From the NCBI GenBank assembly GCA_950097015.1, contig CATNEN010000038.1, positions 3,951,001 through 4,015,000 on the forward strand: 64,000 nucleotides of DNA, in the 5' to 3' direction. Origin of the DNA: Macrostomum hystrix. Its lineage: Eukaryota > Platyhelminthes > Macrostomidae. The translations under genes were made by a program, and so were the position numbers. Positions 11,640-23,353 of this stretch are shown here, piece by piece (position 1 is the first letter of the stretch; every line of letters begins with the position of its first letter). The notes beneath the pieces were generated by a model that had not been told where the DNA came from, did no database searches, and saw nothing but the letters and a program-made list of their open reading frames with translations.

Positions 11640-12955
11640 CATCTGTAAATGACAGACATATTTAGGAGTGTCAAAGACAGACCTTGTTGCGATAGCATCG
11701 ATTTAAACGAGAATGCTGAAAGGCACTATCGGAAATTTTATTCTTGAAGTAGAAGCTTTCCGTTACCTTGATATTTTTTGTAACGGACTGACAGTTAATT
11801 ACGATGAGGTTTGCAGCACTGAAAAAGGGTAAAACTTGATCAATTTGGCGTTCTGCCTACGAACAAATCTAATTTGCCCTTCGTTTGGTAGATGCGCCTC
11901 AGCTACAGTGCTAAACCAGGAACCCTTATCGCGTTTCTCATCAACCTTTCTGTTGTTTTTGCAACTCTATTTTCATAGATTCAGTCGGAAATTATTCGGC
12001 CGGCAATATCTTAGGAGTTTCGAGGGCAGGAAATAAGTTGCGCATGAGTTAAACAATAAATATACCGTCAGATTATGATGCTGCCAGAGAGACAGAAACA
12101 ACAAGCACTAGGCAAGCCGGCCTCGAAATCCGTGTAGGAGCTGGGCCAGCTCAGTTACTTTCGCCCCCACAATCGAATCAGACAACCGCCCCGACTTCCC
12201 CGCCGAGCCTGTATTCCTTGTCTTGCCTCGATGCCCGCGGCGAAGCTCCTATCCAGAGCAAATGGGCTTGCCCTGATTAATTCCCTACTGAATGCTGCAT
12301 CGCAGAAGTTCATTCATATTTATAGTCGTCCTGTATTTCCTGAGGTACCCATTGCCTCAAGGATGAAGGCGTGGTCGTAATTGGTCTGCCAGGTTAATTA
12401 GCATGACAATGATGATTGGCACGGTAGTTTCGACGCCATTGGTTAGTTAACAGCATAGTTAACTCCTATAACTGGTTACCAAACCTTGCTGATATTTTCT
12501 GTTTTCATTTTCAGGGGCCTAATGTACTCTTGAAGTCAAACTAAGTGAATCGCTGTAGTAGACTGTAGACTCCCGAGTCGGGAGCCGGTTTGCTAAATCA
12601 GAAGTTGAAGCATTGAACTCAGGCATTGAACCTTGCAATCTATTATCGATATGAGAGATAGCTTGGCTTAACACGATGTGCATGCGCAAGATGTACATTG
12701 GGTACGCGTACATTAGTGATCCGATTTATATGGTCATATACAAGCGAGAACGACAATCACAGAGGGTAAGAGAGGGAGTAAAACATATGCTATGCTTGTT
12801 AAAACTTTTTTTTGTTGAACAACAACAACAACAACAACGCTGTCAGGTGGAAAAAAGCAGCGTCACAGTGCACGCTTCAGAGCCTGGGCGCGAACAAAGG
12901 CCGCACGCCGGCAGTGTCCGGGGCGCCAGAATCGGCTAGCAGGCAGTCGACGAAA
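11640..12955. other. Intergenic, no gene recognised
   Basis: Mixed-composition sequence. Small open frames (11836-12036, 12676-12939) show no domain, signal peptide or splice context. A short (CAA)n run lies at about 12822-12838. Confidence 0.35.
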
Positions 12956-12959
12956 CGCC

Positions 12960-15120
12960 GAGTTCGGGCCTGGCCGCACCGGTAGAGTGCCTGCAGCGTT
13001 AGCAGCAGCACCTCCTGCACCGGCTACGGGCAGTAAGACTCGGCGCGGATGATGCGGCCTGCCAGCTGGAGTCGCCGAAGTCGCAGCAGTTCACTTGGAC
13101 GGGCCAGGCCGGCGCGGCGATAGAGTGCCGCGTTAGTGATCCGCTATGATCGTCGCTGATCTTAAAGGCGGCGCGCAGCAGGCCAGCGTGCGCCGCGTTG
13201 ACTTGCTGTTCGAGCGAATCCGTCAGCGTCCAGGTCTCGGCGTTGTACAACAAGACGGTCTCGACCACCGCCTGGAACAGCGCCGCCCTCTGGCGATCAG
13301 GTAGGGACTCGGACTGCAGGACCGCCCGCCCTCACAGAACGAAAGGCGGCCCAAACGTACCGGCGGTGGACCTCAGGTACCAGACCGCCGAGGTAGACGA
13401 ACTGCTGACAGCGCGGAAGCTCCGTTACATGCCCGTCAGCGCCTCTGCTGAAAATTGCGGCCTCGATGTCACCCGTCAAGCTGAGCACAACGGTCTTCTT
13501 CGTGTTGACCAACAGGCCGATACTCGCTGCAGTGCTAAGCAGCTAGTCCAACTGGCGCTGGGCGCCCTCTACAGTCGAGGACAGCAAGGCGAGGTCATCG
13601 GCGTAGCCAAGCACGCTGGGCCGTTTCTCCGGTTGACGTCGACCCACGCGTCGCCGCAGTAGGAAGCCGTCTTCGTCGGTAGGAAGAGCAGTTCGTTGCA
13701 CCCATTCAAGCACCAGGACGAACAGGAACGGCGCTAGAGTGGCCCCCTGGAGCACCCCGGAGGATGTCTCGAAGGAGTCCGAAAGGCCGTCCGGCGTCAT
13801 CACAACTGCTCTCGTAGCACAGTACAACGCCATGATGGCGGAGATAAGCTATTCTGGCACATGGTACGCGCGGAGCACATGTAGGAGCGGAGCCCTCGCA
13901 ACCGAGTCGAATGCCTTCATGAAGTCAATGAAGACAACAATCAGGTCCAACTGGCGCGTGCGCGCCTCCTCGATGATTCGATGATTCGTCGAAGAGCTAG
14001 GATCTGCGTCACTGTGCCACGGTGGGGCCGAAACCCGTTCTGCTCAGGTCGCAGGTAGGGATCCAGTGCGGTTTGCAACCGCGATAGCAGCATCCAGTTG
14101 AACAAGGAGAGGTTGAGAGGTTGTAGCCGTGCAGTGCCCAGCTTCTTTGGAATGGCGATGATGTGCGCCATGGTCCACTCGGTGAGTGCCACCTCACCGG
14201 AGAGCACGCGGTTCATCACACGGGCGACCTCACTGGCCACACAGTGGATGCGCAGCGCCTCGATGGGCACCTCGTCCGGACCCAGCGCCTTGCCACCCGG
14301 CGTCTGGGCGAGCATCACGACTTCAGCCATGGTGACTGGTGCAACGTTAAAACTGTCCTCTGACGGCAACGGCGTCTCTGGCGGCAGCGTCAAGTTGTTG
14401 GACAGCGGGGGTGGCGGCGCGTTGACTATGGCGTCGAAGAACTCGCGTAGCTCGTTCCTGCGCTCATCCGCAGTGTCGCCTGCTAGATTCAGTTGAATGC
14501 GCCGCTTCCGCCCTGTCAGAGCATTAATGGCGGACCAGGCCACGCGCCCTCTGGCGTCGGGCCCAGCGGCAGAGACAGCCTGGACAACTTCATCAACTGC
14601 GGCCTGCTGCCGCTGCAGATAGACAGTCGCCAGAGCCTCCTCCGCCTCGCGAGTAGGTCGCCTGCTCAGACGGAGCTCTTCCAGATCTTCCCTCGCTTGC
14701 TTAATAGCGGGATCATCCTGCCAGACCGGCTGCCCACGCTGGGACGGTTGCATCAACGGGACCGCTCGTTCCGCGGTGGCTCGTACTGCGTCGCTCAAAT
14801 CCGCGTACTCGGCACCTCCACGCTTGCCGACGAGCGCAGTGATGAAGGCTAGCGAAGTGGCAGTGCGTTTCGGCGTCTCTGAGACCGCAGTAGTAGCGCC
14901 GCGGTGGCCGCTTTGCCGGACGGTAGAGCGGATCGCGTAGCTCGAGGTCGCAGATGAGAAGCCGATGATCGAACGGGAGCGCAGAAGCACGTGGTCGATC
15001 AGTGCTAGCCTCCGTGTAGCGAACCGGCCGCGCGCATTCCGCCGCCTCCGTTTGCAGCCCACGAAAGTCGCGAGCCTGCAAGGAAGGAAGAGCAGCGATA
15101 GCTCTGCTGCAGTCTCGGGC
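12960..15120 (-). pseudogene. Dead non-LTR retrotransposon (endonuclease end, reverse transcriptase)
   Basis: GC-rich minus-strand copy of an APE-type LINE, 5'-truncated. Reading from 15081 down, there is the end of an APE-like endonuclease (FDHRLLICDLELR). Then comes an RT fingers block (GKALGPDEVPIEALR; FNWMLLSRLQ; EQNGFRPHRGT), the RT A box (VVFIDFMKAFDSVAR), the B box (SSGVLQGATLAPFLF), the catalytic box (LGYADDLALLSS), and downstream motifs FVYLGG and LLYNAETWTLTDSLE. The parts lie in several frames (near 14880, 13940, 13540, 13280) and an in-frame TAG follows AYHVPE near 13846. The NYRPI-like block before FNWML is shortened. The element therefore cannot encode a working protein. The clade (RTE/R4/NeSL-like) is uncertain. 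Confidence 0.85.
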
Positions 15121-15246
15121 CGAGACTACTTTTGTTCAGTATACTTATTGGTATTTGAGCAGGGTGTCGCATATTTACTTTTGTATCCTATCTTATTAAA
15201 TTATATTCCATTGGATCAACGCATACATGTAAGCTGAGTTTATGGG

Positions 15247-15829
15247 TTTTTCAACTTCTATTTCAAACTAACTAACCTCAGTTTCGCCCGCGTGGAGGGG
15301 GATGTTCGTGTGTACCCGATTAGTAACTTCAATTTCGTCCGCGAGACCGGCCTGCCCAAGTTAGAGTAAATAAATTTCACAAAATGTAACTTCTATTTCT
15401 TCTCTTCAGCTCAGCGATTTGTGTTTGCGTCCGCTCTGTGAAATACGGATTTTGTACTTGTCTTTGATCTTCGCCGACGCCGCCACCGACTCCACCGCAA
15501 TCCAATTATAATAATTCTGTCGAGTGTCTAGGATTTATGGCCCATGTGAATTTATGACCAAATAGCACAGAATCATAATAAAAAAGTCTGCTAATTGGAT
15601 AGCGCCGACACTTTCACATCCAGCCGCTCTTGAAGCTCCAATCTTATTGGAGCGACGATACGAGCTCTTTTTGTTGGTTGTCTCCCACTTTGGTGTCTTG
15701 CCTGAGACGTTAAAAGTATATTGAAAGTACAGGCTCATCATGGCCTATATTAATGTTTGAAGCCGGATGAAAAAAATGCAAGACGAAATTGAAGTTACTT
15801 TAGTTTGAAATAGAAGTTGAAAACCAATA
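15247..15829. mobile_element. Non-autonomous TIR element (MITE-like), about 580 bp
   Basis: The left end, GGTTTTTCAACTTCTATTTC followed by AAACTAACTAAC, is matched in inverted orientation at the right end (GTTAC...TTTAGTTTGAAATAGAAGTTGAAAACC). This gives terminal inverted repeats of about 27 bp with one indel, extending with mismatches through CTTCAATTTCGTC. A further copy of AGTAACTTCAATTTCGTC lies inside the left end at 15325. No transposase frame is visible. A target site duplication is not obvious. Confidence 0.55.
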
Positions 15830-16261
15830 GCATTATTTCACCTATTTTTATAAGATTGTGTGGTTACAACTAAAATAATGGGTATAGTGTTGTTTAATCA
15901 ATGACTTAATACAGTAAATGACGGACATCTCATCCGTTCTGTAAAGCTCTGATTGAAAGTATTGTTCTTTATTCCATACTCCAAGTTAGTCCAAGTATGG
16001 ACAGCAATTATGCTCGGTCGGAGATACTTACTATACGGAATTAAAAAGAGAGAAATTCAGTACTGATACTGTTTCGACAGCCGATCAGAATTCGTCATCG
16101 CCAAATTTTAATTGGAACTGACAGCACATGAAAAAATGCAATGAAAACGCAAATACGAGATTCAGCATTTTTAATAAACTGGACTCAAAGGGTGTGAAAG
16201 TATGCTTGGACTCAGCCATTTATGTATTTTTTTCAAGCCCCATTAGATTATCAAACAATTG

Positions 16262-16772
16262 TTTCAAGCCCCGATCAAAGGCGCGACCAGTCTGGGATGA
16301 GCTGGCCCGGAGAGGGTCCGCCATGCAGCAAGACCCCCAGCCAGTCCCCGTGTCGGCCGCCAGGGCCGCCCTCCGTCGCCAGGGACGAGCGGCCGAATTG
16401 GCTGAGTATAACCAGCTGGTTCCGGCGGACCACCCCCACAGGCTCTGCGGCGGAGCGCAGTTCATCCACCGGCCAGGCTGGCCGCGGACGGCCGAGGTGG
16501 CGCTGTACCAGCTTCGGGCCAACCGGGCGCCCTTCCTGCAGGCCACCCGGCATCGCTGGGGCCGCGACCCAACCGCTGCCTGCCCGCACTGCAATGCCCC
16601 CGAAGAAGACACCCGGCATTTCCTGTTAGACTGCCCCAGGTGGGCGGAGGAGCGCCGGCTTCACATCCCAGAGGCTATCAACGGCTCTATGTCCCCACTG
16701 CAGAACGACCCAGAAGGGGTGCGGGCCTTCGTCGAGGCGTCGGGCGCGCTGGCGCGCCCCCCGTATGCCTAG
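16262..16772 (+). pseudogene. C-terminal fragment of a non-LTR retrotransposon ORF2
   Basis: Open frame of about 170 codons ending in TAG at 16770. It carries the typical LINE C-terminal sequence: YQLRANRAPFLQATRHRWG, then a zinc-knuckle-like CPHCNAPEEDTRHFLLDCPRW (split here as CPHC ... H ... C). Upstream reverse transcriptase is missing, so this is a 5'-truncated insertion. It is GC-rich, unlike its AT-rich flanks, as is the minus-strand element at 13-15 kb, and it may be the missing 3' part of that family. Confidence 0.75.
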
Positions 16773-16924
16773 CGAGGGATCCGAACCAACACACACACAC
16801 CAGTCTGGGAAACCATGAATTGGTATGCCGCTTTCTTGACTATATATCGTAATTGTTATTCTCCGTTTTTGATTTTCAATTTTCGAAGCGCAGTCATTCT
16901 CTAAAATATGATTCTCGAAATTAT

Positions 16925-17215
16925 TGTGCAACTTGCGTGCGCAATGTGCAACTGACGTGCATAATGTGTAACTGACGTGCACAATGTGCAACTGACCTAC
17001 ACAATGTGCAACTGACGTGCACAATGTGCAACTGACCTACACAATGTGCAACTGACGTGCACAATGTGCAGCTGACCTACACAATGTGTAACTGACGTGC
17101 ACAATGTGCAACTGACCTACACAATGTGCAACTGACGTACACAATGTGCAACTGACGTACACAATGTGCAACTGACCTACACAATGTGCAACTGACGTGC
17201 ACTATGTGTGGACAA
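16925..17215. repeat. 20-bp minisatellite with 40-bp alternation
   Basis: Unit ACAATGTGCAACTGACGTGC alternates with ACAATGTGCAACTGACCTAC, giving a 40-bp dimer period over about 14 monomers. Confidence 0.9.
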
Positions 17216-17736
17216 TCCAAATCTCGACCGAAATAAAAAACGTACTATATAGACATCTGAAGCATTATCTAAGAAAGAAATTTAGATCTCCCATGCATCA
17301 GGGGAACGGTTCCTCAGTCAATAATTGTATGGTATTTCCCTCTCGTTGCGAACGTCTCGCGCAATGTCTGAAACTGCGAGACATGCATTGTATAAAAAAT
17401 GTGGGCAAGCATCAATTAGTTAACTGCCTTTTCTGTCACAGTCAAATTTGCACCTATCCAAATCATTTTCAGCGGCGCAAAACCTAAACTTCATAATCCA
17501 GATAAAATCTGTCCATTACTTCCAGTAATTGTAGGGTAGGTTAATATGAAGCACGAATTCAAGTTAATGGCCAAGGGCACGAGTGCGCGTACATATTAGC
17601 TGCATTGATTGAATTGTCTATGGGTGAAAAGGCGGAAAAGAAAATATCGATGCGTACACTTTATGTCAAGTGAATCAGTACCCACGTTATTTCTATTTCA
17701 ATCTAAAAAAGCAGGTCGGATCAATCTACTCTCCAG

Positions 17737-18716
17737 CAAAACGCTTATATGCATTCGGGCCGGCATTCAACGTTTTCTGCGGATGGTTTTGAAACGATTG
17801 GTTGACATAATCAATGAGGAATTTCGATCGAGCAACGAAATGCTGCGCGTATGGGTGCGTGAATTCCATCGAGCTGGACTGAACACTAAAGAGAATGAGC
17901 CAATCGAGACTGGTGATATGCGAAAGCTTGCATGTTACTTTGAGGGAGGTACGGCAGTGGCAGAGCAGGGCAAATTTCTGTCTTTATGTCCTTTATTGCT
18001 TGGGCGAAGGAGGCCAAGAGCACCTGCAGCATCTGACACGACGAGATGTATTGGATCTGCACACCGACTCTGATGGCATGGAGTTCTACTGTCTCCCGCC
18101 TCTTCCATCTAAGAATGAGTCCGCGGATCCAGTGAGAAGTAAACCAAAACCCGACAACAAGCAGGCAAGGATTTACGATACTGAAAAGGTACGACGGCAT
18201 CTAGACCTTCTACCAGCTGAAACCAAGTATAACCATCTATTTCCTCGGCCACTGGCAAACTTTGCGAACGGAAGTCCTACGTATTCAACGACGCAGAATC
18301 GCGGTGTCAATTATCTTGTTCGATTCATGCATAACTTGAGGGAGAAGGCTGGGCTATCAAAGATGTATTCCAACCACTGCATCAGGTAATAAGACTAGTT
18401 TTTTTATCTCGAAAATAACAGATCTTAGACCTTTAATTTATGAGCTCGTATCTGAGACAAAACATTATAAACTACATGTATTAGTAATGTAATTATCATT
18501 GATCATATTTTCTTAGGGTCACCAGGATTACGGATCTAGAGGCCGCGGGACATAGCATGGCCGACAATATGTCCATCACCGGCCGAGGACATTTACATGA
18601 AGTGACATTTCGATCAATACCAGCTCTTTTGATTTTTTTGTTTTCCCTTGAAAAATGGAGTGAGATTAAACAATTAGAGATTTTATCAGCGAAGACAATA
18701 TTTTTGGCCAATCTGT
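17737..18716 (+). pseudogene. Crypton-like tyrosine recombinase (DUF3504 family), frameshifted
   Basis: The first half (frame of 17737-17990) contains IRAGIQRFLRM ... EPIETGDMRKLACYFE, matching the N-terminal part of the Crypton-derived recombinase domain found in ZMYM2/QRICH1-like proteins. The second half is in another frame (YCLGEGGQEHLQHLTRRD ... NHLFPRPLANF ... GVNYLVRFMHNL ... NHCIR), so a frameshift lies near 17980. A GT-AG intron (18386-18516) joins ATCAG to GGTCACC and keeps the frame, giving NHCIRVTRITDLEAAG then MSITGRGH. HCIR fits the catalytic HxxR box. After ITGRGH similarity is lost and the nucleophile tyrosine is not found. I call it a decayed transposon or transposon-derived gene. 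Confidence 0.65.
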
Positions 18717-18719
18717 AAT

Positions 18720-19660
18720 CCTTGTCAATTCGAGATTCCTTTGAAAATTTGTTTCAGTAAAGTTTTTCGCTTGCCCAATTATTCCTGTCTCCCACAGAAA
18801 ATACGAGTTCCATACCTTTTTGGTACAATTACAAGCGACGCTTAAACGTGAATCAAAGCTATAAGGGTCGCCCTTTCATCTCAGGATGTCAGAGCAAGTG
18901 AAGCCATGTGCTGTTAGATCCAAGTGCCAACCCATTTCTTGAAGTGCGACTGCATGGCAAATTTGGAAAAGGCGCATTGGGACGGGTCTTTGTGCATTTT
19001 TTGAGATTCTGCTTTCATTTATTAGAATGAATGGCGGTTTTTTAACTGAAATTCTTCTTTTTTATCTAGCACCCTGTGTTAGTTGTGTTAAATTATGTTC
19101 AACGGATGTTACCTTGAAGCCTTTAGCTAGGTGCAAACGGGCTGTAGTCGGCGCAGATCAGAAAAATACAGGCAGGCCTATAGGGGAGGGGAAAGAGACA
19201 GGGTTCTCATTAGTGGCGTCCGGTCATTAGCTGTCCACAGCCACAACTTCCGACTCTGCCCTGGCGGTGAAGGATCCAGCCAGACTGAGTGGCGGGCGGC
19301 AGCAATCGGCAGAAAATGAGACACTTGCGCAGATCTGAAAGGAATCGAAAAATGTCCGGAATTTTACTCGACAGTTTCCGAACACATTTTGGGCGTGTCC
19401 AGCAAAAAATTGCATGGGACTGTCTCCAAAAGCCGTACACCATCAAAGAAATCGCGCAAAAGCAAAGCAGTATGGCGGCCTCTCAAATTTCAGCCAGTAA
19501 ACACTGCCCAGTAATCTGCCTGGGGGCAACACTGATCGCTTCGTCTGATACACAGCGCGTAGATAAGGAGCCAATAAAGAACTTTACAATGCTGCTCTTG
19601 CTTAGTTCTTAATTCTTGGTCGCTACATAGAGTTTTAGCATGTGGATCCAGTGAGGCTCT
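18720..19660. other. Intergenic, no feature recognised
   Basis: Small overlapping open frames around 19027-19612 occur on both strands and show no domain or splice support. Confidence 0.3.
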
Positions 19661-19679
19661 TAACGTTTTAGTCCAGATC

Positions 19680-19825
19680 CCGTCTCACTCGATCCCATCT
19701 CACTCCATCCTATCTCACTCAATCACATCTCATCCAGATCCCATCTCATCCAGATCCTATCTCATCCAGATCCCATCTCATCCAGATCCCATCTCGTCCA
19801 GATCCCGTCTCATCCAGATTGGTAG
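19680..19825. repeat. 16-bp minisatellite (CATCTCATCCAGATCC)n
   Basis: About 9 copies. It is the reverse complement of the GGATCTGGATGAGATG array at 23.94-24.36 kb, so it belongs to the same family in opposite orientation. Confidence 0.85.
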
Positions 19826-19899
19826 AAATATCGAGACACGGAGAAACGAAAAGAGAGAGCGAGAGAGAAGTAATGTGTGACTGTAGAGTTAGATTTTCA

Positions 19900-20215
19900 G
19901 TTGATCTGAACGTCAGTGAAGGGATCTGAATGTCAGTGAAGGGATATGAATGTCAGTGAAGGGATATGAATGCCAGTGAAGGGATCTAAACGTCAGTGAA
20001 GGGATCTGAACGTCAGTGAAGGGATCTGAACGTCAGTGAAGGGATCTGAACGTCAGTGAAGGGATCTGAACGTCAGTGAAGGGATCTGAACGTCAGTGAA
20101 GGGATCTGAACGTCAGTGAAGGGATCTGAACGTCAGTGAAGGGATCTGAACGTCAGTGAAGGGATCTGAACATCAGTGAAGGGATCTAAACGTCAGTGAA
20201 GGGATCTGAATCTCT
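19900..20215. repeat. 20-bp minisatellite (GATCTGAACGTCAGTGAAGG)n
   Basis: About 15 nearly identical copies. Variants are confined to AACGTC / AATGTC / AACATC. Confidence 0.92.
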
Positions 20216-20469
20216 TTCTGATCTCTCTGATTTCTCTGGGAAGGAGAGAGTGGTAGCAGAGCTGGTTGTAGCAATGAAGTGAATGAAAAAAGTATTGAGG
20301 TGCAGTTGTAAGAAGTTAATAAATGAATCTAGAGAACTTAGTTAAGAAAATCTGGGTGGAAAGGTGAGAATATTTGTGATAAAATCGCTTACTTGGGCTG
20401 GGATTCGAGCCACCGACCTGTCTCGGTCAAAAGTCAACTGTCGAATAATCTTGGTCTCTCTATACTAAG

Positions 20470-20815
20470 CGTTACACGAATCATTGTATTCGCGCAACCC
20501 ACGTTACGATTTTGAAAGAGCACGGATTTTCGAATTCAGCAATTGCTAGAAGCACGGAACACAAGAACCCGGAGAGTGTGGAACGTTACTTCAGGATGAG
20601 GAGAGACGCCGACTTTCGAGCAATGTCAGAAGCATTGTCCGTCGACGCCAGTGCATCAACCGTTAAAACGCGTTAAACATGCGGGCCCAACTGGTGTGAT
20701 TTCGATAAAGGAAACAATATTAACCTGCAATGTTCATCATGCCGAAGCGCTAGCTGAGTCGCCTTCGCCAGGTCCATCGATCAGTGTGAATTTTTCTGGA
20801 ATATTTCAAAACTGT
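20470..20815 (+). pseudogene. Second Crypton-like tyrosine recombinase fragment, C-terminal part
   Basis: Starting near 20476 the frame gives TNHCIRATHVTILKEHGF, then ARSTEHKNPESVERYFR, ending at TAA 20674-20676. This matches the C-terminal half of Crypton recombinases: HxxR (HCIR), the H of box [G/E]HK, and the nucleophile tyrosine in ERY. A shift into another frame continues to SVNFSGIFQNC, the typical post-domain tail of these proteins. It ends at a good splice donor (TGTAAGTT) near 20814. It repeats the HCIR box already present at 18.37 kb, so it is a separate copy and not the missing end of that gene. One frameshift makes it a likely pseudogene. Confidence 0.6.
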
Positions 20816-20819
20816 AAGT

Positions 20820-22895
20820 TCGAGATTCACTGCCATAGAAAAAGCAGCTGTCGCTGTTTGAATGCGTATGTTTCTATTTTTAATCGTTATTTGTTATTTA
20901 AAATAAAATAACAATTACCATACATAAATTCAAGGCAAAAGTATTCTCATTGACGCTCTGAAAAGTCATCACAATGGACTATACGCATGGATGAATGAAT
21001 AGAATGGATTGCTATTCTGGCTCTGGCTATTTTCGTTTTTGACTCTTTTGCATCCGGTTCCCCCCGTGCCTTTTCATTGGTTGATGATTGCCATAGACAA
21101 TTTTCGGCCTTCGCCCCTTTCTTTTGTGTAGTTTTCGCAGCCACGCTTCAACGTTTTACAATGAAAACTATTATACTATATATTTGTTTGCGAATTGCAA
21201 AACTTTCTACTATGAGTAGTGATTTAGAATACTTTCTTGTCTTAGAAGGGTAATGTTTTCACGTTAAATTAATCAAGCAATTAACAATGTAGCTCATTAG
21301 CAACCAAGCTGGTACAGTAAAAATTAAGATGCAAATAAGATGCCATTTTACTTTGACTTCTTCCTTCGTGTGCGGGCCATCGTCCCTTGTGTTCCGTAGA
21401 CGGACGAACCACCGGAAGAGCAGAGATTTTAAACCTTTCAGTAAGTTCAGCAAGAACAGACAGTAATTTAAAGTAAAATTTAGATGTCTGTAAAGGAAGA
21501 GTTGTAGCATTGTGCATTTGTAATCATTGATATACACTCGACTTAAATAGCAGGCGACAACACGCCCATTGGCGTGTAAAGCCAGTTCAGCCCGACTTCA
21601 ACTTGCTCGACTTCTCTAATTTAAAAATATTTCTGCAGGTCGAGCTCATAAATCATAAATCATGAATACTAAACTTCAGAAGGGCATCCGGGAGCACATA
21701 GACACGGTCCGGCTATTAATAGAAGCTTGAAAGAGAAAATGCGCTTCATCATCACCCACTGTTTCTTTAATGGAGTGATTTACTAGCACGCGCCAAGGCC
21801 TCAGACTGTTTATTCTCGGCTCAAATTCTTCATTCTTTGAAAAGAATTCACAATTCAGGAGAAGAAGGTCTCAGGAAATGTGCGTGTTAAAGAATTTCCC
21901 ATTATGCGGAGTGCTACCTGCTCCGCGTACCTGATGATGGGCGCCCAGCGGCTGCAGGCTAAATCTAGCTTTGGCACCAATGGCATTGAGTAGACTTTTT
22001 AATGCTCATAATTTTCGCTCACCTCTGCAGTCACTGGCCGTGACTGATCGCCTCCGGCAGGCCCCACCCCGTGACTGACAGGCGTCGGGACCTCCGGGCT
22101 GCTGGAGCCTTCTGGATGAAGCTCCCGCTGAGAACTCGTTGGCGATCGCGTGCCTAGTGACGCGCGAGCAGTTAGTAGGAAGGCCTGACGTCAGCGAAGA
22201 GCCATTCTTTGTTCGCAGCCCGCAGCCATCAATTAGCCCTGCAGCCGCCCCCTGACTTCCATTCGCTGCGCAATGCCCTTTGATTGGCTGTTTGTGCTTT
22301 ATGGTCTTGTTATTCGGAGCAAAAGTTAAAATTCATTTCTGAGCAGCAACACACTTGGGCACAATGTCCTTTAAAATATACAAAGTACATGAGCAAATCC
22401 TGTTGGAAAGCACAAAGAAAACCAGCTCAAAATTAAATAAAAAGTAAGAAAATATAATGCGACACATAGCTGGTCACTGTGCCAGTGTATTTTTCTGAAA
22501 CTGAAAAACAGAAACCGAAACTTAGGTAACTTTGCATCACACTGCAATGCTGGAATTTTATGTATACGATTGCATGAGCATATTGGGTGCCATCATACAT
22601 AGAGAAAGGAGCTAAACTTGCTGGTCACAGATCTATAAAAATATATTTTTTGACTTTGTTTTGTCACCGAGTTTCTTGCAAAGAACTCTGCATATAGATT
22701 CCTCAGAATGAGTTCAATATTTGTCATGGCATGGGGCATAGGACGTCTAAAAAGGCTAGCCAATAAGATATTTCGCTCTTATTCTCTGCAGATTTCCAAC
22801 TCCCTATCTCGCAATCCCTCACTGGTTCTCCAAGTCTTGTTGGACTGTTGACCTTGGCAACGGCAGGTCGTGCTGTGCCCGGCAACAATATACTG
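20820..22895. other. Intergenic, no gene recognised
   Basis: About 2 kb with no tandem array. The region 22020-22270 is relatively GC-rich and might hold regulatory sequence of the small gene downstream. Small minus-strand open frames at 21259-21537 lack support. Confidence 0.3.
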
Positions 22896-22902
22896 CCTGC
22901 AG

Positions 22903-22909
22903 TATAAAA
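22903..22909 (+). promoter_or_regulatory. TATA box of the small secreted-precursor gene
   Basis: TATAAAA within GCAGTATAAAAGCCAG. A start site about 30 bp downstream (near 22933, in TCCAGTCGCTC) would give a 5' leader of about 100 nt before the ATG at 23036. Confidence 0.6.
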
Positions 22910-23035
22910 GCCAGTGCCTCTGCTGACCGCTCCAGTCGCTCTTCTCCGTCAAAGCCTTTATCGAGCTGTTCAACCGCGCACTCCATCAGACAGGACAGCC
23001 GACACAGACGAGACAGTCACAACCGTTGACGAAGT

Positions 23036-23353
23036 ATGGTCAGTTCAACTAAGATCCAGCTGGTGCTGGCAGCTGCACTTCTGCTCATGCTGGCTGCCCG
23101 GTGCGACTGTGCTCCGTCGCACGCTCAAGGTCAAGTTCAAGGTCATCAGCCAGCTAATCGGCTCTCTCTGCCGGTATCGTCTGGCCAGGAGGAGGACTTC
23201 CAGCTGTTGTTGAACTACCTCGGCGAGGCGGCGGACCATCAGGCCCCGATCGCTGCTGCGGACAGCCACGACCGCCCAGTGGTTCAGCGGCGCGCCAGGG
23301 TCGACCTTTCGCCGCCTAGGGAGCCGCCAGGCATTTGGCGACGAAGGAGATGA
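23036..23353 (+). CDS. Small secreted precursor, candidate neuropeptide prohormone
   Basis: 105 residues in one exon. Residues 1-25 form a clear signal peptide (hydrophobic core VLAAALLLMLAA, then RCDCA). The rest has no further cysteine and no known domain. The C-terminus has the layout of a peptide precursor: a dibasic RR at 85-86 and four arginines at 102-105 just before the stop. These bracket a 15-residue segment, ARVDLSPPREPPGIW, that prohormone convertase and carboxypeptidase could release. An upstream TATA box at the right distance supports a strongly transcribed small gene. The peptide does not match a family I recognise. It could instead be another secreted gland product. Confidence 0.6.
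   Translation: MVSSTKIQLVLAAALLLMLAARCDCAPSHAQGQVQGHQPANRLSLPVSSGQEEDFQLLLNYLGEAADHQAPIAAADSHDRPVVQRRARVDLSPPREPPGIWRRRR

Noticed and set aside
13198-15237. Plus-strand frames across 13.2-15.2 kb
   Set aside because: They are antisense to the GC-rich minus-strand LINE, which carries the recognisable motifs.
20385-20475. Possible tRNA gene on the minus strand (GGCTCGAATCCC resembles a B box; CGCTTA can pair with TAAGCG)
   Set aside because: The T-arm does not form a proper five-base stem and no anticodon arm is convincing. At most it is a tRNA-derived SINE fragment.
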